In this document: piece after piece, positions 42,301 through 44,437 of the stretch
Position numbering within the stretch: position 1 is the first letter of the stretch
Layout of the letters: each line of letters begins with the position of its first letter
DNA from: Antedon mediterranea
Lineage: Eukaryota; Echinodermata; Crinoidea; Comatulida; Antedonidae
DNA length: 64,000 nucleotides
NCBI RefSeq assembly: GCF_964355755.1
Contig: NC_092674.1
Span: forward strand, 8,997,001 to 9,061,000
Reading direction: 5' to 3'
Notes under the pieces: model-generated
Database searches by the model: none
The model's input: the letters and a program-made list of their open reading frames with translations, nothing else
What the model was told of the DNA's origin: nothing
Position numbers and translations under genes: made by a program

Positions 42301-42610
42301 TAGTTTTCTGTAGTGAAAAGGTTATTTGATATAGTAACAAATTAATTTTTTTTTAAACAAAACTAGAAAAAAACCATACACCCATTTTAAAAAGATTGTT
42401 ATGCATACTTTGCTCAGAGAAAACAAACCCAAAATCTTACCTCTCGTTCAGTATAAAGCTCTTTTTCACAATTAGCAAGTCTGGTTACGAGAGCTTTGAA
42501 GATACATCCTACCACAGTTCCTTGTATACCACGTACTCCGGTCCCTGCTATACCACTCCCAAAATTTGTGGCAAACCCACCTCGAACAATTCCTTCGTTT
42601 GGTCCAGTTC
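164..42610 (-). CDS. unc80: unc80 orthologue, internal part, 47 exons (gene-level entry)
   Basis: UNC80 is a large intracellular scaffold built mainly of HEAT/ARM-like helical repeats. With UNC79 and FAM155 it supports the NALCN sodium-leak channel that sets resting excitability in neurons. The spliced product here runs collinearly with vertebrate UNC80 as I know it. Landmarks in order are NAPVVARAALFLEC, TVNPQGSACPHSLKM, RYQVWPRMEE, PPSIDFTLPSP, FKDLKQTLKKEQC, DIPTQLPV, ELFGLD, FLNVINGALLLH and RLAEIA. The 47 exons sum to 6,537 nt, all introns are GT-AG, and all junction phases agree without a stop or frameshift, so the gene looks functional. The first traced exon starts in phase 1 and the last ends in phase 1, so both protein ends lie outside the window. 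No promoter, start codon, stop codon or polyA site of this gene is visible. Introns of 300-900 bp not listed separately show no further feature. Cassette exons could have been missed. Confidence 0.96.
466..632. mobile_element. MITE-like element, CTGCAG family copy A
   Basis: Inverted ends: GTACTGCGGTTAC on the left (494 region) against GGTTACTGCAGTAC on the right (615-628). It is flanked by a GATC-containing border like other copies at 13917, 24262 and 41418. It lies in intron 46. Confidence 0.5.
654..838 (-). CDS. unc80: unc80 exon 46
   Basis: 185 nt, phase 1 in and phase 0 out. It encodes LKIMIVCFEKQLGSDWYRI and GDALWSFLDFVLTVRTPLYI, matching 'LKVILVCFERQLGSQWY...LWDFLDFIVRTRIPIF'. Confidence 0.98.
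973..1185 (-). CDS. unc80: unc80 exon 45
   Basis: 213 nt, phase 1 in and out. It encodes VSFALSMIIYALLPPNKQRI, then a linker with a run of five His (KHHHHHASSFSD) and SESLYEAAFLG. An open frame extends upstream of 1185, but the TTATCTTCAG acceptor and the phase fit exon 44. Confidence 0.94.
1540..1663 (-). CDS. unc80: unc80 exon 44
   Basis: 124 nt, phase 0 in and phase 1 out. It encodes DTYTLEQVFGGMPVF and SQERTESILLNLILPLILRV, matching 'NQERREGMLLNLLIPFVLTVG'. Confidence 0.97.
2396..2770 (+). repeat. Degenerate TTTCTGATGAAATGT array
   Basis: About 12-15 imperfect copies of TTTCTGATGAAATGT or TTCTGATAAAATGT at irregular 20-40 bp spacing. It reads as an old decayed minisatellite. The motifs resemble box C (TGATGA) and box D (CTGA), but no stems or fixed spacing are seen. 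Confidence 0.7.
4180..4530 (+). repeat. TTTAGCTCATACATATTCATGAAT repeat array
   Basis: Five related copies of a ~30-bp core (TCATACATATTCATGAAT), starting near 4185, 4290, 4360, 4393 and 4471, separated by 30-100 bp of related sequence. A tandem, partly decayed repeat. Confidence 0.75.
5950..6149. mobile_element. MITE-like element with 15-bp perfect TIRs
   Basis: CCTTTTCACACTAAC at 5950-5964 is exactly inverted as GTTAGTGTGAAAAGG at 6135-6149. The interior is 170 bp, AT-rich, without an ORF. It looks like a non-autonomous DNA transposon; the superfamily cannot be assigned and no clear target-site duplication is seen. Confidence 0.7.
6655..6915 (+). repeat. ~62-bp tandem repeat, about four copies
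   Basis: Each unit carries AACATAAA, then GTGTTGCTATGATACACAT and CACACCTG. Copies are imperfect. It abuts exon 43 on its downstream side. Confidence 0.8.
6935..7111 (-). CDS. unc80: unc80 exon 43
   Basis: 177 nt in phase 0. It encodes SLLNICLALLLSDGSSSGGG, then PPAVFSTAVIRTVATQMHCM. A Ser/Gly loop interrupts two conserved helices. Donor GTATGTTA. Confidence 0.96.
7445..7520 (+). repeat. Short imperfect repeat, 3 copies
   Basis: Three ~23-bp units of the type AAAAGGACACTTTTTCTAC. A short local tandem repeat in intron 42. Confidence 0.55.
7638..7733 (-). CDS. unc80: unc80 exon 42
   Basis: 96 nt in phase 0. It encodes RLIDWESAANFLKGIYIALQ and SIIAHLPNLR, matching 'VEWEPASNLIEGVCLTLQRQPIISFLPHLR'. 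Confidence 0.98.
7964..8087 (-). CDS. unc80: unc80 exon 41
   Basis: 124 nt, phase 2 in and phase 0 out. It encodes MIPIVDW and WYNEDLRPALTLILRRLDKL, matching 'MLPITDWTAEAVRPALILILKRLDRMFNKI'. Confidence 0.98.
8382..8461 (-). CDS. unc80: unc80 exon 40
   Basis: 80 nt, phase 0 in and phase 2 out. It encodes RLAEIACCLLKVVPHDPVTM, homologous to 'RLAEIAHSLLKLAPYDTQTM'. Confidence 0.98.
8756..8951 (-). CDS. unc80: unc80 exon 39
   Basis: 196 nt, phase 2 in and phase 0 out. It encodes RKPRDMLLSLVSQFFAHSVQ, corresponding to 'RRPRESLLNICTEFYKHC', and GPDIFDQRCHF. Confidence 0.96.
9322..9495 (-). CDS. unc80: unc80 exon 38
   Basis: 174 nt, phase 2 in and out. It is a Ser/Lys-rich linker with KTDSLNTAASFKSSSHSRST followed by LRKQSKKLVMIPQSVGQAVE and EELREDF. 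Length divisible by three and matching phases make it a possible cassette. Confidence 0.9.
9621..9784 (-). CDS. unc80: unc80 exon 37
   Basis: 164 nt, phase 0 in and phase 2 out. It encodes SVLDAIIPLYLEHIQSQTV and EMAVCVRALIVGAEAIS. Donor GTTTGTTG. Confidence 0.95.
10139..10255 (-). CDS. unc80: unc80 exon 36
   Basis: 117 nt in phase 0. It encodes DFIYSGND and FSILEAIRLCVVVVAYSPET, matching 'FSISEAIKLCVTVVAYAPES'. Confidence 0.98.
10466..10585 (-). CDS. unc80: unc80 exon 35
   Basis: 120 nt in phase 0. It encodes VSARCLFKLLLSLEGHCEEP then LDIMELVTGEKPLKTL, matching 'VSAQCLFDLLQSLEG...ELVKAEKPLKSL'. Confidence 0.98.
10959..11039 (-). CDS. unc80: unc80 exon 34
   Basis: 81 nt in phase 0. It encodes MFGSAAPLLIVEKPNCHTQM and APVPPGK, corresponding to 'LFASVAPLLEF'. 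Confidence 0.96.
11149..11199 (-). CDS. unc80: unc80 exon 33 (51 nt)
   Basis: 51 nt, 17 codons in phase 0: YTCKQFYKLHMKPFILQ. It is clearly homologous to 'HQFYILHRKPFVLQ'. It sits between a 2.6 kb intron and a short one. Confidence 0.97.
11320..11537. mobile_element. MITE-like element, CCTTGCAACCCGATT ends
   Basis: The left end CCTTGCAACCCGATT (11320-11334) is inverted at 11523-11537 with one mismatch. The interior has no coding potential. Confidence 0.65.
12325..12488. mobile_element. MITE-like element, TGGTTCCYACTWGG ends
   Basis: GCGTGGTTCCTACTTGG near 12329 is inverted as CTAGTGGGAACCAAGC at 12469-12484. The interior is richer in GC than the surroundings and carries smaller palindromes (AACTCACTTGTGTTGAG). 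Confidence 0.65.
13784..13862 (-). CDS. unc80: unc80 exon 32
   Basis: 79 nt, phase 2 in and phase 0 out. It encodes STMPTIMRIYSAYNCNPMV and TSAIE, matching 'ILPTMLQVYSDYESNP'. Confidence 0.97.
13917..14069. mobile_element. MITE-like element, CTGCAG family copy B (intact)
   Basis: TATTCTACTGCAGTAACTA (13917-13935) is perfectly inverted at 14051-14069, giving 19-bp terminal repeats around about 115 bp of AT-rich interior. This is the best-preserved copy of the family. Confidence 0.75.
14335..14530. mobile_element. ACATATNTATCACAT inverted-repeat element, copy 1 (diverged)
   Basis: It contains ACAGTGTCACATATTTATCACA and, in inverted sense, TGCAATAAATATGCGACACTGT, with GTATCAT/ATGATAC outside. 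It resembles the elements at 32531 and 46496. Confidence 0.5.
14557..14741 (-). CDS. unc80: unc80 exon 31
   Basis: 185 nt, phase 0 in and phase 2 out. It encodes MQLFLNVINGALLLHCEDMS, corresponding to 'FLNVFNGALILHPEDSALLR', and HFKQIFATKG. Confidence 0.98.
14855..15170 (+). pseudogene. Possible decayed LINE C-terminal fragment
   Basis: The plus frame around 14889-15095 reads ASSIWNKFLLFLN and continues toward an F-rich end, reminiscent of the 'LWNSLP...F...LKTHLF' C-terminus of CR1/jockey-type LINE ORF2. Highly degenerate; the similarity is by eye only. Confidence 0.2.
15199..15243 (-). CDS. unc80: unc80 exon 30 (45 nt)
   Basis: 45 nt, phase 0 in and out, encoding ELFGLDVIHKLQWVK. ELFGLD follows the previous exon directly in all UNC80 proteins I know. 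Confidence 0.97.
15631..15741 (-). CDS. unc80: unc80 exon 29
   Basis: 111 nt, 37 codons in phase 0. It encodes MPVHIAFLHGELM and RLPSFPRKALDAEFDLYRSP, matching the conserved 'RLPSFPRSAIDAEF' block. Confidence 0.98.
16008..16315 (+). mobile_element. tRNA-derived SINE
   Basis: The 5' part looks like a tRNA-derived pol III promoter: box A-like TGGTGGTTATGATGC (16028 region) and box B GGTTCAAGTCC (16067 region). A tRNA-unrelated body follows, then a 3' tail TTGAATAAAATAAAAAAAAA. It lies antisense to unc80 in intron 28. The tail matches that of the 5S-derived element 0.9 kb away. Confidence 0.8.
16329..16528 (-). CDS. unc80: unc80 exon 28
   Basis: 200 nt, phase 1 in and phase 0 out. It encodes RSYVRDFYMYKRMQSPELKL and FTNKLAEIGRVSFTLSTL. 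Vertebrate UNC80 has 'YVRDIYPFRRS...FTRKLEEVGRVLF' here. Confidence 0.97.
16610..16710 (+). repeat. AGTGGTCAGGTTGAAACC repeat, copy 1
   Basis: It contains CTTCTGTCAAAAAGTGG and TTGAAACATTACCAACCTTA then CTGGTGG. Related copies occur at 20255-20355 and 21640-21735, all plus strand, all in unc80 introns. The parent element is not recognised. Confidence 0.6.
16905..17265 (+). mobile_element. 5S rRNA-derived SINE (SINE3-like)
   Basis: Positions 16911-17018 closely follow animal 5S rRNA: ACCACGTTGAAACACCGG, GATCACCGAAGTTAAGCAAC (box A region), GGGCCTGGTTAG, GGATGGGAGACC (box C) and GGGTGCTGTA. The 5' end of 5S is diverged, and one base of GAAAGCACC is missing. A ~220-bp unrelated body follows and it ends GATTGAATAAAATAAAAATA. 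A 5S head plus body plus A-rich tail is the SINE3 layout, so this is a retroposon rather than a 5S gene. Confidence 0.88.
17444..17540 (-). CDS. unc80: unc80 exon 27
   Basis: 97 nt, phase 0 in and phase 1 out. It encodes HQILEDCLEFYHISPDQQSC and HFLVDKKT, matching 'FLMDKR' in vertebrates. Confidence 0.97.
17541..19581. other. Intron 26, 2.0 kb
   Basis: AT-rich sequence. A ~30-bp two-copy repeat (TAGATCTAAACACCTCTATA) is at 19258-19320. I see nothing else. Confidence 0.85.
19582..19641 (-). CDS. unc80: unc80 exon 26
   Basis: 60 nt, phase 0 in and out, encoding exactly KVIIHGPDESDIPTQLPVNE. DIPTQLPV is near-invariant in UNC80. Confidence 0.97.
20041..20079 (-). CDS. unc80: unc80 small exon 25 (39 nt)
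   Basis: 39 nt, phase 0 in and out, encoding PTVLISANVPYAK. It matches the 'LLVTASMPGTK' segment of vertebrates. It is a multiple of three and could be skipped in frame. Confidence 0.9.
20255..20355 (+). repeat. AGTGGTCAGGTTGAAACC repeat, copy 2
   Basis: CTTCTGTGAAAAAGTGGTC then AGGTTGAAACCTTACTGGTGG. Upstream it contains CTGTTCAAGTCACTGG, which resembles a pol III box B, so the parent may be a SINE. Confidence 0.6.
20488..20640 (-). CDS. unc80: unc80 exon 24
   Basis: 153 nt, 51 codons in phase 0. It encodes LGFLMYTCRTPHSGASEAIA and VVGVTFKDLKQTLKKEQCD; the latter is a strong family signature. The intron sequence at its acceptor is tandemly duplicated just upstream (20641-21000). Confidence 0.98.
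20641..21000 (+). repeat. Two-copy tandem duplication at the exon 24 acceptor
   Basis: TGTAACATAAAAACAT...GGGATTAT, then GATCAAGTACAGTACT, then TTTTTTCTTTTTTCT, then AATAATAAAAATAATAATGT occurs twice, starting at about 20641 and 20797. The first copy includes the polypyrimidine side of the exon 24 splice acceptor; the second lacks an equivalent CTGTAAC/acceptor context. Confidence 0.8.
21037..21123 (-). CDS. unc80: unc80 exon 23
   Basis: 87 nt, 29 codons in phase 0. It encodes EEIILLLKKL then LTHVGELPPQTAHTLFNYL. Donor GTATATTA. Confidence 0.96.
21363..21463 (-). CDS. unc80: unc80 exon 22
   Basis: 101 nt, phase 1 in and phase 0 out. It encodes GEVAGKVLWSCLV then EEPALILRYILEKITIREKQ. Donor GTTTGTGT, acceptor GCTGTAG. 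Confidence 0.97.
21640..21735 (+). repeat. AGTGGTCAGGTTGAAACC repeat, copy 3
   Basis: GTGAAAGAGTGGTCATGTTG followed by AAACCTTACCAATCACACTG and GTGGCTC. Third member of the family in introns of this gene. Confidence 0.6.
21827..21970 (-). CDS. unc80: unc80 exon 21
   Basis: 144 nt, phase 1 in and out. It encodes FFPSCICSTLVHLIRLLDDG and EVNAEGIAV, matching the 'FPACICAAVLPIVHLMEDGE' position of vertebrate UNC80. Confidence 0.97.
22161..22700 (+). repeat. Two-copy ~272-bp tandem duplication
   Basis: Both copies begin ATTATGTTCGTTTCACA and share CATAAATATTGTTGGTATTT, AATTGAAATCCTTCCA, TTAGAAATTCACA and CCCTCAAATTAAAGATTAAT. They are separated by substitutions and small indels. Confidence 0.88.
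24262..24390. mobile_element. CTGCAG-family element, copy C
   Basis: The left end has ATTACTGCAGTTACTGCAGTAA and the right end GTCACTGCAGTAG followed by TTTTGACATGATCC, the same border as copy D. Interior about 90 bp, AT-rich. Confidence 0.6.
25558..25719 (-). CDS. unc80: unc80 exon 20
   Basis: 162 nt, phase 1 in and out. It encodes a Ser/Arg-rich linker, MSARRVSIAPPP and RARSMSIRRASLWSG, with several RxxS-type sites. Vertebrate UNC80 has a similar 'RRxSVSP...RRGSVWS' linker here. Phosphorylation by basophilic kinases is plausible but inferred. Confidence 0.95.
25720..27251. other. Intron 19, non-exonic part
   Basis: Very AT-rich sequence with no ORF, repeat or RNA gene that I can support. 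The exon-like ORF at 27252-27434 lies at its upstream end. Confidence 0.8.
27252..27434 (-). other. Exon-like ORF in intron 19, possible poison exon
   Basis: A 183-nt segment bounded by TTTTAACAG before it and GTAAATTG after it. One frame is fully open for 60 codons and reads like a hydrophobic helix (KTWILLASFSIAALLSLTLT) followed by polar sequence and CESCPCW. That frame needs a phase-2 junction, but the host intron is phase 1. Read from exon 19, it meets a stop after about 15 codons. The gap to exon 19 is 38 nt, very short for an animal intron. I do not recognise the peptide. It may be a chance ORF, a decayed insertion, or an NMD exon. Confidence 0.3.
27473..27653 (-). CDS. unc80: unc80 exon 19
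   Basis: 181 nt, phase 0 in and phase 1 out. It encodes RSFTSVAVSRTNQRQEQFKR and a long basic, probably coiled-coil helix, then an acidic SSDDE end. A 183-nt exon-like ORF lies only 38 nt past its donor (see 27252-27434). Confidence 0.96.
27935..28069 (-). CDS. unc80: unc80 exon 18
   Basis: 135 nt, 45 codons in phase 0. It encodes VSPPSIDFTLPSPTIGM and APPWMP, matching the conserved Pro-rich segment right after the QVWPRMEE block. Confidence 0.98.
28255..28436 (-). CDS. unc80: unc80 exon 17
   Basis: 182 nt, phase 1 in and phase 0 out. It contains AAIVLMCSAKIPDATMKMI and FRYQVWPRMEEKASYIFR. The 'RFRYQVWPRMEE'-type motif is one of the most conserved stretches in the family. Confidence 0.98.
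28598..28736 (-). CDS. unc80: unc80 exon 16
   Basis: 139 nt, phase 0 in and phase 1 out. It encodes AKAAPILTEDIFQDILPLAW and ELLLDTNQELAGAS, a conserved HEAT-like helix pair of UNC80. Confidence 0.97.
29018..29218 (-). CDS. unc80: unc80 exon 15
   Basis: 201 nt, phase 0 in and out. It encodes GSNNHTNMLRGF, then RQPSVFHASRANSFIHNPLL and a Lys/Arg/Glu-rich end with IMQYLKTQ, joining to the helical ALYLWHTP block. Confidence 0.93.
29486..29698 (-). CDS. unc80: unc80 exon 14, Cys/His-rich segment
   Basis: 213 nt, 71 codons in phase 0. It encodes CNHRQFCHPNCYERQKRNC, a dense Cys/His cluster also present in vertebrate UNC80 in the same place, followed by MKAVRSIYGEE. The spacing (CxxxxxCxxxCxxxxxxxC with two His) could bind metal or form a compact fold; that is inference. 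Confidence 0.96.
29745..30060 (+). mobile_element. Probable tRNA-derived SINE
   Basis: GAGTGGTCGAGTGGTAGCC resembles a pol III box A (TRGYNNAANNGG-like, tRNA-Leu/Ser type) and ACAGGTTCAGGCTC a box B about 30 bp downstream. A ~230-bp body and a GATGATGATGA/AATAATAAAAA tail follow. It sits in intron 13 antisense to unc80. Confidence 0.6.
30133..30302 (-). CDS. unc80: unc80 exon 13
   Basis: 170 nt, phase 1 in and phase 0 out. Acidic/Ser-rich linker (DDDSCETSSVFSDQSPQDQD) leading to FSKNMPWIK, the start of the conserved block that corresponds to 'NMSWLHV' in vertebrates. Confidence 0.93.
30545..30658 (-). CDS. unc80: unc80 exon 12
   Basis: 114 nt, phase 1 in and out. It encodes a Pro/Ser/basic linker ending PPVLAGLSPRIRPESIIF. 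Exons 10, 11 and 12 share phase 1 and are all multiples of three, so in-frame alternative splicing of this linker is possible. Confidence 0.85.
30787..30903 (-). CDS. unc80: unc80 exon 11
   Basis: 117 nt, phase 1 in and out. It encodes KRISFAVSPLPDEKDSPHSS, similar to the 'KISFA...DEKDS' segment of vertebrate UNC80, then an NxT site-bearing polar stretch. Confidence 0.92.
30904..33107. other. Intron 10, 2.2 kb
   Basis: AT-rich. It contains one inverted-repeat element (32531-32730); the rest shows no supportable feature. Confidence 0.85.
32531..32730. mobile_element. ACATATGTATCACAT inverted-repeat element, copy 2
   Basis: It begins TGTACTGTATCTATAA as does the copy at 46470-46650, and contains ATACAGTGTAACATATGTAT on the left and CACATGTGATACATGTGATA on the right. 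Ends in ATTACAGTAC. Confidence 0.65.
33108..33389 (-). CDS. unc80: unc80 exon 10
   Basis: 282 nt, the longest exon here, phase 1 in and out. TVNPQGSACPHSLKMVACQL and LMEISAFFRDTYQYLP are highly conserved UNC80 sequence. The second half is a Pro/Ser-rich linker (ATPSPPVHPP). The donor GTTCGTGC is non-consensus after +2, but it restores frame with exon 11. Confidence 0.95.
33591..33726 (-). CDS. unc80: unc80 exon 9
   Basis: 136 nt, phase 0 in and phase 1 out. It begins AIGSRLDEIERKESGAVISV and ends with an acidic KDDDDEDFLDE motif that precedes TVNP in UNC80 proteins generally. Confidence 0.96.
33986..34210 (-). CDS. unc80: unc80 exon 8
   Basis: 225 nt, exactly 75 codons in phase 0. NAPVVARAALFLECCRFVHS and CNKGEWPEW are the clearest UNC80 signature in the window, followed by a basic loop and AKMFYLWGE. 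Acceptor CTTTGCAG, donor GTAAGTCT. Confidence 0.97.
34376..34560 (-). CDS. unc80: unc80 exon 7
   Basis: 185 nt, phase 1 in and phase 0 out. It opens with an acidic/polar linker and continues into KRLAFLMGCCYPGSVPDPEF then LAAALDL. That matches the UNC80 segment immediately preceding the 'APVVARAALFLEC' block. Confidence 0.95.
34723..34825 (-). CDS. unc80: unc80 exon 6
   Basis: 103 nt, phase 0 in and phase 1 out. It is strongly basic (HFFSKFRKNKKKDDGKGED). The donor GTTAGAGC is weaker than the others, but the frame joins cleanly to the next exon. Confidence 0.82.
35286..35507. mobile_element. Inverted-repeat element with central 28-bp palindrome
   Basis: GTTCGGACGA (35286-35295) is inverted as TCGTCCGAAC (35498-35507). 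Inside them ATTTACATGTGTAA is repeated near both ends. At 35357-35384 there is a perfect palindrome, 14 + 14 bp around TCATGA (AAATCCACCTCATGAGG...). It is likely a non-autonomous transposon in intron 5. Confidence 0.65.
35537..35619 (-). CDS. unc80: unc80 exon 5
   Basis: 83 nt, phase 1 in and phase 0 out. It encodes QVVTTWKKKTHLLSPDDHDG and a charged tail. Acceptor TTATTTCTAG, donor GTAGACTA. This is part of the low-conservation basic linker before the conserved core. Confidence 0.78.
35620..38506. other. Intron 4, 2.9 kb
   Basis: AT-rich, with a GATGAT microsatellite (37709-37745) and many diffuse GATGAT/AATGAT stretches from 37340 to 37830. No gene, RNA or element seen. Confidence 0.85.
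37709..37745 (+). repeat. (GAT)n microsatellite
   Basis: About 12 GAT/ATG triplets in a row, in a wider imperfect GATGAT-rich zone. Confidence 0.9.
38507..38542 (-). CDS. unc80: unc80 microexon 4 (36 nt)
   Basis: A 36-nt exon, phase 1 in and out, encoding about KKANMAPVTDT. Splice sites are TCTTGCAG and GTATAGTC. It is a multiple of three, so it could be skipped without shifting the frame. Support is splice-site quality plus phase match with both neighbours; its sequence has no strong homology signal. Confidence 0.62.
38795..39175 (+). repeat. 17-bp minisatellite GGCACTTATTCAACTGT
   Basis: Roughly 20 imperfect 17-bp units (GCACTTATTCAACTGTG with CTGCA, GTGAC and TTTGG variants). Since 17 is not a multiple of three, no long ORF persists. 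It lies in intron 3 upstream of microexon 4. Confidence 0.9.
39890..40077 (-). CDS. unc80: unc80 exon 3
   Basis: 188 nt, phase 2 in and phase 1 out. It encodes a Ser/Arg/Lys-rich, probably disordered linker with RSGSERSLYNFAKMGDGDAS and a basic NIFRRKFKG patch. The assignment rests on frame continuity and position, because this linker is poorly conserved between phyla. Confidence 0.85.
40177..40194 (+). repeat. (GA)n microsatellite
   Basis: Nine GA dinucleotides near the donor of exon 3's upstream intron. Confidence 0.9.
40583..40728 (-). CDS. unc80: unc80 exon 2
   Basis: 146 nt, entering in phase 0 and leaving in phase 2. It encodes CEVRQMLNYIKEAHGGVFRR, a well-conserved helical UNC80 segment, then a polar linker (KGEQSKDQFADKKD). 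Acceptor ATATTTTCAG, donor GTAAGGGA. Confidence 0.95.
41418..41480. mobile_element. CTGCAG-family element, copy D (partial)
   Basis: It holds the perfect 20-bp palindrome GTAGTTACTGCAGTAACTAC (41438-41457) followed by TTTTGACACGATCCC, the border also seen in copies A-C. The other terminal repeat is mostly missing, apart from TTGTTGCAGTAA. Confidence 0.55.
41851..41999 (+). repeat. CCCGAAA/GATCCAGCCACTG repeat, copy 1 (5'-truncated)
   Basis: It shares GTGTTGTCCGAAACCTCTGC, CTAATTTTTCTGGCTGTTT, GAGATCCAGCCACTGATACC and CACAGCATTGTCATT...CAGTAATTTG with copies at 50573, 57661 and 59001. Confidence 0.85.
42441..42610 (-). CDS. unc80: unc80 exon 1 in window
   Basis: This 170-nt exon is the most upstream one found. 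The acceptor is TTAAATAG and the donor GTAAGATT. It enters in phase 1 and leaves in phase 0. It contains GTVVGCIFKALVTRLANCEK, matching the UNC80 segment before the conserved 'IKEAHG' exon. A Gly-rich stretch (GGFATNFGSGIAGTGVRG) precedes it. The exon supplying its first codon base was not found within the next 21 kb. Confidence 0.93.
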
Positions 42611-44272
42611 CTATTTAAGAAAATTGAAATCAAAATGATCAAATATATGGTCACAAACTTTTGAAAAAAAGTACACAAAGCGTCAATAAATGACACCAAA
42701 CAATAAATAATAAAAAAATCACCCATGTATTGACAATTACATGATTTTGAATGTTTGGCAACAAGAATCAACGTTTATTATAATTATTGGTATGGATAAG
42801 CATCCTCAAAACAGGATGCAAGGATGTAAGCGCAAAGCAAGTGAGTTGACCGATGAAAAGCTACAGTTAGAATAATCTATCCCTTGTGATTGGATTGAAA
42901 TCACTTGCATTACTCCTAGTAAGAACCAAACATTTTTCTGTTAGGATTTGTATTCTTTATTCATTATTTAATTTAGTTATATTATCCATAAATCAATTTT
43001 ATATTTATTCAATTTTTTTTTACATTGTTGTCAACTATTATATTTTCATGATAATGTTTGTCAAATTGTATTGTTCCATCATTGACTGGACGGACCCCCC
43101 TAATTATTATAATATATTGTTTTTTATGTATTAAGAAATACTGATACTGAAAATGAAAAATAACAGGGGAAAATGGCAAAAATAGGCAATCCGAAATGTT
43201 CTTGCAGTTCTACTGAATATTCAAGATACAGTACAGTATTTCCATATGATTGTGGCTCATGGCATATACAATGTTTAATATTATAATTATAAAAAGATGA
43301 AAAGACGCAGAACATAAAAGGTCGTAGATGAATTGAATGATTAAACAACAAGGCTCATATATTATATAAGTTCAATGAAGCGTATGACATGTGTACCACT
43401 TTATTTGTTCATACTTAAGTGTGTTCACAATAGTTAATTAGTGCACACTTCAGAGTAGCTGTTGAAGAAATATAAGCCTGAACGAGTTTATTAGTTTGAA
43501 CGTTTCATTTTCAACTTAAATTTGCATATTAATTAAAAAATTTGCATAATTTAAATAAAAGTTGTATATAAAATGTACAACTTGTATGGTTAATTCGCAT
43601 ATGAAATGTAAAAATTATTTGATTGTACTTTGCCTATAAAATAAAAAATATTAATATTGTAATGTACGTTATCAGGAAGAGGGCAATTTCACTCTTCTTT
43701 GCATTATGGGAGTATGTTTCCATACATCAAAAAATGACCGGGGTAATATGTGAAGCGCTTAGAAGCACTGTACAACAAGTGCTATATAAGAACGAATATT
43801 ATTATTATTATTTATATCAAATACAGAACTTTTTTATTATAATTTGCATATCAAATAAAAAAATTGTTGTAATTTGCATACCAAATGTAAATTATTATGG
43901 TTAAATAATAATAATATTATAATATTATCAATTTGCATATTCTAGATTTTTTTTTCATGGCATAAAATTTAATTTATAAAAAGTATAAGTAAACAAGAGC
44001 TAAACTTAGTGTTCATTAATCAAATGAAAATAATACTGAAAAGATTTTAATTTACATAATCTAGGAATACGAGTAAAAAATTACAAAATAAAATGGAAAG
44101 AGAAAATCTTTAACACTCACGTCAGTAATAAAAAAAAAATGCATTAATTGTATCCTAGCATTTAAAAATTAGGGGGTTAAAATTACGTTTCCACTACAAA
44201 GAGTTTTTTTGTCCTGTAATTGGCAAATTAAAAATAATTAAATGTATTTAAACATCATCAGGGAGTTTTATA

Positions 44273-44437
44273 TAAAGCTCTGTCTACACTATCAAACTTT
44301 ATGTGAAAAAAAGTGATGTGTCTACATATGGACGTGATGATGTCATATCACTACCATTATTTAAGCATATCACTACCATATTTGGGCACTTCACACATTT
44401 TTTGTCAAACTAGTTTGATAATGCAGACAGAGCTTTA
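44273..44437. mobile_element. MITE-like element, CTCTGTCTACACTATCAAAC ends
   Basis: 25-bp terminal inverted repeats beginning TAAAGCTCTGTCTACACTAT (44273) and ending in the inverse at 44437 with two mismatches. The 115-bp interior carries two CATATCACTACCAT copies. Non-coding. Confidence 0.85.

Larger units (their letters stand above)
40729..42440. other. Intron 1, 1.7 kb
   Basis: It contains CTGCAG-family copy D (41418-41480) and a fragment of the hammerhead-core repeat (41851-41999). The rest is featureless. Confidence 0.85.
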
